Of a DNA stretch of 16,545 nt, positions 7,546 through 12,244 are shown piece by piece. The translations under genes and the position numbers were made by a program. Every line of letters starts with the position of its first letter. The first letter of the stretch is position 1. A model generated the notes under the pieces. The model did not search any database and was not told the origin of the DNA. It worked only from the letters and a program-made list of their open reading frames with translations. Source of the DNA: Lentisphaerota bacterium (GTDB lineage Bacteria > Verrucomicrobiota > Lentisphaeria > Oligosphaerales > JAFGRS01); assembly GCA_012514865.1 (NCBI GenBank), contig JAAYZO010000894.1, positions 1 through 16,545 on the forward strand, in the 5' to 3' direction.

Positions 7546-7585
7546 CCTGCCGAGCCCTGTCGTCCCCTGTCGATACCTGTCGACC
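7546..7585. repeat. 10-bp tandem repeat, 4 copies
   Basis: Units are CCTGCCGAGC, CCTGTCGTCC, CCTGTCGATA and CCTGTCGACC, consensus CCTGTCGNNC. They lie in the roughly 300-base divergent intergenic region (7426-7728), which otherwise contains only the two outward promoters and scattered GGGCGT words. Confidence 0.7.
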
Positions 7586-7691
7586 CCCGCTCACTTCAGC
7601 CTTGGGCGTTGGGCGTCGCCGAGGGCCTCGCTCCCTCCCCAAGTCGGGCGTCGCTGCCTCGGGAGCGTCGGTCCGTCCGATGCTGCGGTGT

Positions 7692-7720
7692 TTGGGGGCG
7701 CGGCCTTGGGGCGCTATAGT
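7692..7720 (+). promoter_or_regulatory. promoter of rnpB
   Basis: TTGGGG (7692-7697), a 17-base spacer and TATAGT (7715-7720). The predicted start near 7727 falls at the first bases of the P1 helix of RNase P RNA, which supports the placement. The -10 is identical to the one proposed for nrdD. Confidence 0.6.
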
Positions 7721-7728
7721 GTGCCTTT

Positions 7729-8107
7729 GCTGTCGGCAGCGGACGGCCGCTCGCCGCGTTCGCGCGGCGGGAGGAAAGTCCGGACACCACAGGGCAGGAA
7801 GTCCGGTCGCAAGGCCGGATACCACGGACGATATGCCGTGGGAAGGACAGTGCCACAGAGACCATACCGCCTCGCGTTTCGGCGCGGGGTAAGGGTGAAA
7901 AGGTGGGGTAAGAGCCCACCGCCCCGTCGGGTGACCGCGGGGGCAGGGAAAACCCCTTCCGGTGCAAGACCAAATAGGGAACGACGATGTGGCCCGCATC
8001 GCTCCCGCAGCCGCGGGATAAGTTCCGGGTATCGGTCGCTCAGATGAATGGTCGTCGTCCCGCCCTCACCGGCGGGATACAGAATCCGGCTTATAGCTGC
8101 CGACAGC
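7729..8107 (+). ncRNA. rnpB: RNase P RNA, bacterial type A
   Basis: The catalytic RNA that removes 5' leaders from precursor tRNAs. The universally conserved P4 region GAGGAAAGTCCGG (7770-7782) and AGGGCAGGAAGTCC follow P1-P3. Then come the conserved GTGCCACAGAGACCATACCGCC (in two parts around 7850-7871), GGTAAGGGTGAAAAGGTG, GGTAAGAGCCCACCGC, ACCAAATAGGGAAC and the 3' P4 partner ACAGAATCCGGCTTAT (8079-8094). The 5' GCTGTCGGCAGC (7729-7740) pairs perfectly over 12 bp with GCTGCCGACAGC (8096-8107), forming P1 and setting both ends. The length of about 379 nt fits a full type A RNA; the ends are approximate by a few bases. Confidence 0.96.
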
Positions 8108-8115
8108 GCTATTGC

Positions 8116-8146
8116 CTCGGGGTCGTCGACCGACCCGGGGGCCGAG
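8116..8146 (+). terminator. hairpin just after rnpB
   Basis: Nested stems CTCGG/CCGAG (8116-8120, 8142-8146) and GGTCG/CGACC (8121-8125, 8131-8135) follow the RNase P RNA 3' end by 8 bases. There is no T-tract, so termination is uncertain; read-through into the next gene is possible because I see no clear promoter between 8147 and 8243. Confidence 0.3.
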
Positions 8147-8243
8147 ACCGGGCCCGGCGGTTCCATCGGTGTCAGGCTGGCGTGGGGGATGGCTCCTGCG
8201 CCGCCGGCGCGCCGGGTGCACCGGTCGGTCGGGGGTGCCAGGC

Positions 8244-9434
8244 ATGAAGACCTACGACGACATCAACCGGCGCATCGAAGCGGGTCGCGCCGTGGTCCTG
8301 ACGGCCGACGAGATCATCGACTACGTCGACCGTCGCGGCCTCGACCGGGCCGCCGAGGAGGTGGACGTGGTGACCACGGCCACCTTCGGGGCGATGTGCT
8401 CCAGCGGCTGCTTCCTGAACTTCGGCCAGAGCACGCCGCGCATGCGCATCACCGAGGCCTGGCTGGACGACGTGCTCATCTACAGCGGCCTGGCGGCGGT
8501 CGATGCCTACCTCGGGGCGACGCAACTGCGCTACAACGACCCGGCCAACATGAACCACCCCGGCGATTTCGCGTTCGGCGGCGGCCATGTCATCGAGAAG
8601 CTCATTGCCGGCGAGGCCGTGCAGCTCTTCGCCCTCTCCTACGGCACCGACGAGTACCCGCGGCGCGAGCTGCGCACCTGGCTGACGTTGAAGGACCTCA
8701 ACCAGGCCATCATGGTCAACCCGCGCAACTGCTACCAGAATTACAACGTCGCCACCAACACCTCGTCGCGGCGGCTCTTCACCTACCTCGGCCAGCTTGA
8801 GCCCGAGATGGGCAACTGCACCTACTCCTCGGCCGGGCAGCTCTCGCCCCTGCTCAACGACCCGTTCTACGAGACCATCGGGATTGGCAGCGCGGTCTGG
8901 CTGGCCGGTGCCCGCGGGCATGTCTATGCCGAGGGCACGCAGCACTGCCCGACCTGCGCGCGCGGCCCCGACGGCGTGCCGAGCGAGGGCGCCGGCACCC
9001 TGGCTTTGACCGCGGACATGAAGGCGATGCGGCCGGGCTTCGTGCGCGGCGTCAGCCTGCGCGGCTATGGCGTCAGCCTGGCGCTGGGCATCGCCATACC
9101 GATTCCGATACTGAATCGCGAGGTCCTGCGTCGCACGACGATCCGCGACCGCGACATCATGGCGCCGGTGATCGACTACAGCTCGGACTACCCGCAGAAG
9201 ACGGGCCGCACGCTGGGCCAGGTCAGCTATGCCGACCTGCGCTCCGGCGAGATCGAGGTGGCCGGGCGGCGTCTGCGTGTCAGCAGCCTGTCGTCGTACT
9301 GCAAGGCCCTGGAGTGCGCCGAGCTGCTCAGGGACGAGATCGCCCGCGGCGACTTCCTGCTCTCTGCGCCCCTGCAGCGCCTGCCGCGCGAGCAGGGCCT
9401 CCGGGCCCTCGAAATCCGGGAGAAGCAGCTATGA
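8244..9434 (+). CDS. homocysteine biosynthesis protein, HcyBio/DUF39 (COG1900) family
   Basis: A 396-residue protein that I recognise as the HcyBio family, needed in Methanosarcina (MA1821) for making homocysteine from aspartate semialdehyde and sulfide without the O-acylhomoserine route. Family-like segments include EVDVVTTATFGAMCSSGCFLNF (two parts), with Cys52 and Cys56, NHPGDFAFGGGHVIEKLIAGE, NPRNCYQNYNVATN (Cys163), GIGSAVWLAGA and HCPTC (Cys235, Cys238), then an RGVSLRGYGVSLALGIAIPIP stretch. No C-terminal CBS pair is present. ATG at 8244 is chosen because MKTYDDIN is the usual beginning and GGGGG lies 8 bases upstream; the upstream in-frame extension is Arg/Gly-rich. The stop overlaps the ATG of the ferredoxin (ATGA), so the two are translationally coupled, matching their joint role. 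Confidence 0.9.
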   Translation: MKTYDDINRRIEAGRAVVLTADEIIDYVDRRGLDRAAEEVDVVTTATFGAMCSSGCFLNFGQSTPRMRITEAWLDDVLIYSGLAAVDAYLGATQLRYNDPANMNHPGDFAFGGGHVIEKLIAGEAVQLFALSYGTDEYPRRELRTWLTLKDLNQAIMVNPRNCYQNYNVATNTSSRRLFTYLGQLEPEMGNCTYSSAGQLSPLLNDPFYETIGIGSAVWLAGARGHVYAEGTQHCPTCARGPDGVPSEGAGTLALTADMKAMRPGFVRGVSLRGYGVSLALGIAIPIPILNREVLRRTTIRDRDIMAPVIDYSSDYPQKTGRTLGQVSYADLRSGEIEVAGRRLRVSSLSSYCKALECAELLRDEIARGDFLLSAPLQRLPREQGLRALEIREKQL

Positions 9435-9841
9435 TCACGCGCAAGCTTTTCCTGCATTTCCCGAAGTGCGAGACCGAGAAGCCGATCGTCTACCAGTTGG
9501 TGAAGGACTACAACCTCATCATCAACATCTTCCGCGCCAAGGTCACGGCCAACGAGGAGGGCTACCTCGTCCTCGATGTCACCGGCGAGGAGGCGGATAT
9601 CGAGCGCGGCATGGAGTTCGTGAAGAGCTTCCGGGTCACCATCGACACGGTGAACAAGGGCGTGCGCTGGGACGCGGCGCGCTGCACGCACTGCGGCAAC
9701 TGCCTGAGCCACTGTCCGACGCAGGCCCTGCGCCTGCGCGACCGCGACCGTCGCGAGGTCGAGTTCGTCGAGTCGGCCTGCATCGAGTGCCTGAACTGCC
9801 TGGACAACTGCCCGTTCGGTGCCTGCTCGAGCGCCTTTTAG
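9431..9841 (+). CDS. NIL-domain 2x[4Fe-4S] ferredoxin of the homocysteine pathway
   Basis: A 136-residue protein. Residues 1-75 form a NIL domain (KLFLHFPK...KPIVYQLVKDYNLIINIFRAKV...GYLVLDVTG), a small ACT-like fold also found in methionine transporters. Residues 82-132 hold two CxxCxxCxxxC(P) clusters: Cys85/88/91/95 and Cys117/120/123/127, each expected to bind a [4Fe-4S] centre. In Methanosarcina the fused NIL-ferredoxin MA1822 is the partner of MA1821 in homocysteine synthesis, probably supplying electrons. ATG at 9431 overlaps the upstream TGA and GGGAG lies about 9 bases before it. Stop is TAG. A structured intergenic region follows. Confidence 0.93.
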   Translation: MITRKLFLHFPKCETEKPIVYQLVKDYNLIINIFRAKVTANEEGYLVLDVTGEEADIERGMEFVKSFRVTIDTVNKGVRWDAARCTHCGNCLSHCPTQALRLRDRDRREVEFVESACIECLNCLDNCPFGACSSAF

Positions 9842-9843
9842 CC

Positions 9844-10036
9844 TGGATTATTCGCGAAGCGCGGATGCTTCGCTCACAATCCACTTGCGCCGCACTACGC
9901 CGCGGCGCAAGTTTCGACGCGCGTCGCGTCGCGCCGCTTGCTCAAGGCCAGCCCTGAGCAAGAGGTCGCACGTGCCTCGCGGCGAATCTCGAAGGGTGAC
10001 CTGTTCAAGAGCCGCCGTGCGGCGCGTGAATAGGTC
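9844..10036. repeat. array of four to five hairpins between the ferredoxin and UPF0280 genes
   Basis: Consecutive inverted repeats fill the gap. (1) TGGATT 9844-9849 with AATCCA 9878-9883, enclosing GCGAAGC 9854-9860 and GCTTCGC 9867-9873. (2) ACTTGCGCCGC 9883-9893 with GCGGCGCAAGT 9902-9912, an 11-bp perfect stem. (3) Palindrome CGACGCGCGTCG 9915-9926. (4) CTTGCTCA 9937-9944 with TGAGCAAG 9955-9962. (5) GACCTGTTCA 9998-10007 with TGAATAGGTC 10027-10036, enclosing GCCGC/GCGGC. None is followed by a clear T-tract. It could be a mobile hairpin cassette, an RNA-stability element or a regulatory leader. Confidence 0.7.
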
Positions 10037-10047
10037 AGACTGGGCCT

Positions 10048-10788
10048 ATGCGCTGTTTTCGCACAGTCTCGTGTCGGGAGAGCCACCTGCGGATTGCCAG
10101 CGATGGCTTCGAGGCGGCGGTCGAGGCCTTGCGCCGTGAGCGCCGCGAACTCGAGGCGTACCTGGTTCGCCACCCCGACTTTCGGCACAGCCTGGTGCCG
10201 GTGGGGCTGTTGCCGTCGGCGCCCGAGATTGCGCGGCGCATGCATTGTGCCGCGGCGCGGGTCGGGGTCGGCCCGATGGCGGCGGTGGCCGGCACGATCG
10301 CCCAGAGGGTCGCCGAGGCGGCGCTCGCGGCCGGGGCGCGCGAGGCCATCGTCGAGAATGGCGGCGATATCTACCTGGCGGCGGTGGCGCCGGTGACGGT
10401 GGCGCTCTACGCCGGCCTGGCCGGCCTCGGCGGCGAGCTGGCCTTCCAGGTGACGCCCGAACAGACGCCGCTGGCGGTGTGCTCCTCATCGAGCCGCATG
10501 GGCCACTCGCTGAGCTTTGGCGACTGCGACCTGGCGACCGTGGTCAGCACCGACGCCAGCCTGGCCGATGCCGCCGCTACCCGCGCCGGCAATCTCGTGC
10601 GCTCGGTCGATGACCTGCAGGCGGCCTGCGAGGCCATCGCCGGCATCGACGGCATCGCCGGCGTCCTGCTCGTCAAGGACGACCGCGTGGCCCTGGCCGG
10701 ATGCCTCCCGGAGCTGGTCCGCAACCACGACCCCCAGACCCGCCGCAAGATCACCCGCGACCCGGCCGGCGGGCCGCTGCCCGGCTAG
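10048..10788 (+). CDS. UPF0280 family protein (COG2122, ApbE-like), sulfide assimilation candidate
   Basis: A 246-residue protein that matches UPF0280 along its length: HPDFRHSLVPV (about residues 42-52), RVGVGPMAAVAGTIAQ (71-86), VENGGDIYL (102-110), CSSSSRMGHSLSFG (145-158) and ADAAAT (173-178). The family is distantly related to the flavin-transferase fold ApbE. In Methanosarcina acetivorans the COG2122 protein MA1715 is linked to efficient sulfide assimilation, and here the gene sits two genes after HcyBio and its ferredoxin, supporting the same role. The biochemical activity is not established. ATG at 10048 has a weak ribosome site, unusual in this neighbourhood; the preceding hairpin ends 11 bases before it and could affect translation. 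The phosphatase-like gene follows after 28 bases. Confidence 0.88.
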   Translation: MRCFRTVSCRESHLRIASDGFEAAVEALRRERRELEAYLVRHPDFRHSLVPVGLLPSAPEIARRMHCAAARVGVGPMAAVAGTIAQRVAEAALAAGAREAIVENGGDIYLAAVAPVTVALYAGLAGLGGELAFQVTPEQTPLAVCSSSSRMGHSLSFGDCDLATVVSTDASLADAAATRAGNLVRSVDDLQAACEAIAGIDGIAGVLLVKDDRVALAGCLPELVRNHDPQTRRKITRDPAGGPLPG

Positions 10789-10816
10789 CACGCGTGCCGG
10801 AAGGAGCCCGACGACC

Positions 10817-11704
10817 ATGCGGCCAGACCACATCCAGATGCTCTTCGTGGATGGCCTGGGCCTGCCGCCCGAGCCCCTCGCCGCGAGCATCTACGCCGGC
10901 CTGCCGGCCCTGGAGCGTCTCCTGAGCCCGCCTTGCTGCGTGCCCCTCGACGCCTGCCTCGGCGTGCCGGGGACACCCCAGAGCGCCACCGGCCAGACCG
11001 CCATCTTCACCGGCGTCAATGCCGCCGCCCGCCTCGGACGACACTCCGAGGGCTTCCCCGGACCGGAACTGCGGGCCATCATCGAGAGCGGCAACCTCTT
11101 CTCCAGGCTGCGCCAGGCCGGCCGACGCTGCACCTTCGCCAATGCCTACGCCACCCGCCCGGGATCGACCTTCCCGCTCCTGTTCCGTTCGGTGACCACG
11201 GTCATGACCCTGCACGCCCTCGGCACCACCCGCAACCGCGACGAGATGCTGGCCGGCCAGGCGGTCTTCCACGACATCACCCGGCACACCCTGCACGAGC
11301 ATGGCTACGACGATATCCCGCTGGTCTCGGAGGCCGAGGCCGCAGGGCACCTCCTGGCGGTGCTGCGCACGGTCGACGTGTCGCTGTTCGAGTACTTCCT
11401 CACCGACCGCGCCGGGCACCGCGGCACGCCCGACGAACGCCGCCGTGTCCTGACCGCCCTCGATGCCTTCATCGGCGCCTTCCTGGCAGCGATGGACCCC
11501 CGCCACGAGCTGCTCCTCATGGTCAGCGACCACGGCAATATCGAGCTGCAGAACGCCCGCGGGCACTCCTGCCACCCGGTGCCGTGGTCCGCCGTCGGCT
11601 GCGGCGCCGCCGAGGCCCTGGCCGGAATGACGTCGATCCTGCAGGTGACGCCGCGCGTCCTCCAACTCGCCGGCGTCAGCGCGGAGGACGAGACCGCGGG
11701 GTGA
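10817..11704 (+). CDS. alkaline phosphatase/phosphoglycerate mutase superfamily metalloenzyme
   Basis: A 295-residue protein with the metal-site layout of the alkaline phosphatase/iPGM/phosphopentomutase superfamily: FVDGLGL (Asp12), GTPQSATGQTAIFTG with the candidate nucleophile Ser56 or Thr58, FEYFLTDRAGH (Asp197, His201), VSDHGNIE (Asp238, His239) and GHSCHPVP (His250, His253). All expected ligands are present, so it should bind two divalent metals and act on a phosphate ester; the substrate is unknown. It is shorter than iPGM (about 510 residues) and seems to lack a large inserted domain. ATG at 10817 has AAGGAG 10 bases upstream, the best ribosome site in the window. It probably shares a transcript with the UPF0280 gene. 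A 7-bp repeat begins immediately after the TGA. Confidence 0.85.
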   Translation: MRPDHIQMLFVDGLGLPPEPLAASIYAGLPALERLLSPPCCVPLDACLGVPGTPQSATGQTAIFTGVNAAARLGRHSEGFPGPELRAIIESGNLFSRLRQAGRRCTFANAYATRPGSTFPLLFRSVTTVMTLHALGTTRNRDEMLAGQAVFHDITRHTLHEHGYDDIPLVSEAEAAGHLLAVLRTVDVSLFEYFLTDRAGHRGTPDERRRVLTALDAFIGAFLAAMDPRHELLLMVSDHGNIELQNARGHSCHPVPWSAVGCGAAEALAGMTSILQVTPRVLQLAGVSAEDETAG

Positions 11705-11808
11705 GGAGCGGGGAGCAGGGAGCAGGGAGCGGGGAGCAGGGAGCGGGGAGCAGGGAGCGGGGAGCAGGGAGCGGGGAGCAGGGAGCGGGGAGCGGGGAGC
11801 GGGGAGCG
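11705..11808. repeat. 7-bp tandem repeat GGGAGC(A/G), 14 full copies
   Basis: After a partial unit, fourteen exact heptamers run from 11711 to 11808. The last base follows the order A A G A G A G A G A G G G G, so most of the array is really a 14-bp repeat of alternating variants. It starts at the base after the stop codon of the phosphatase gene. Runs of GGG and GGGG every 7 bases could form G-quadruplexes on the plus strand. Confidence 0.95.
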
Positions 11809-11821
11809 GCGCCGCCCCGGC

Positions 11822-11857
11822 TTGTCTGACCTGTCTGACTTGTCTGACTTGTCTGAC
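11822..11857. repeat. 9-bp tandem repeat (T/C)TGTCTGAC, 4 copies
   Basis: Units TTGTCTGAC, CTGTCTGAC, TTGTCTGAC, TTGTCTGAC, separated from the 7-bp repeat by only 13 bases. From 11858 to about 12020 the sequence is C/G-rich (many CCGCCCC-type runs) with no gene, promoter or further repeat that I can support. Confidence 0.92.
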
Positions 11858-12042
11858 TTGCCCGCCCGCCGCCGCCCCGCCGCTGCCCCGCCCGCCCCGG
11901 CCGGCGCCCCCCGGCCCGCCCCGGTGGCGCTGCCGGCGGTGTTTGCCCGCCCCCGCGCGCTCCGGCCTCCCCCCGGCCGTCCGGCTGCCTCCCGACGGCG
12001 TTGCCATGCGGCGGTACAAGGCTTTGCGTTAAAAAACGTCAT

Positions 12043-12089
12043 ACACTACTGGCGGCGGTTGAGTTGGCGCCAAACCACACATATAGTGG
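12043..12089 (+). promoter_or_regulatory. paired NrdR-box-like operators
   Basis: The known NrdR box is acaCwAtATaTwGtgt. Box 1 (12043-12058) begins ACACTA and matches the left half well but the right half poorly. Box 2 (12074-12089) ends ATATAGTGG and matches the right half well; it also contains the inverted repeat ACCAC/GTGGT. Their starts are 31 bases apart, the three-turn spacing typical of NrdR pairs. Box 2 covers the -10 and box 1 lies just upstream of the -35. Confidence 0.5.
12059..12087 (+). promoter_or_regulatory. promoter of the nrdD operon
   Basis: TTGAGT (12059-12064), a 17-base spacer and TATAGT (12082-12087). Predicted start is near 12094, leaving a leader of about 150 bases if translation begins at 12245. 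The -10 is the same as at rnpB. Confidence 0.65.
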
Positions 12090-12244
12090 TTTTCGTGGAT
12101 TGAGCGACGACGGGCCGCCATGGCTTGGGGAAGATGGGTTTCGCCACGCTGAGGCCCTGGCCCGTCCGAGTTCATGTTGGTTCATGCAATGGTGGGCAAC
12201 GCCGTTTGGCGGGGGTCGACGGCACAAGCGTGGGAGTGCGGGCA

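Noticed and set aside
6719..7999. 426-codon minus-strand open frame crossing the intergenic region and rnpB
   Set aside because: It overlaps the conserved RNase P RNA and the methyltransferase gene, and has Pro/Arg-rich composition with no domain.
8108..8243. SAM-type riboswitch upstream of the homocysteine gene
   Set aside because: The context invites it, but I cannot find the conserved cores of known SAM or SAH riboswitches; only a simple nested hairpin is visible.
11705..11857. Possible CRISPR array
   Set aside because: Units of 7 and 9 bp are directly tandem with no spacers, and no cas genes are present.
11305..12042. Minus-strand open frame covering the tandem repeats
   Set aside because: Its middle is the translated 7-bp repeat and its ends are antisense to the phosphatase gene or C/G-rich non-coding DNA.
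12125..12244. N-terminal extension of NrdD from TTG 12125 or ATG 12134
   Set aside because: The added residues do not resemble an ATP-cone, the ATG has GGGG too close to act as a ribosome site, and GTG 12245 has a well-spaced GGGAG. This remains a judgement, not proof.
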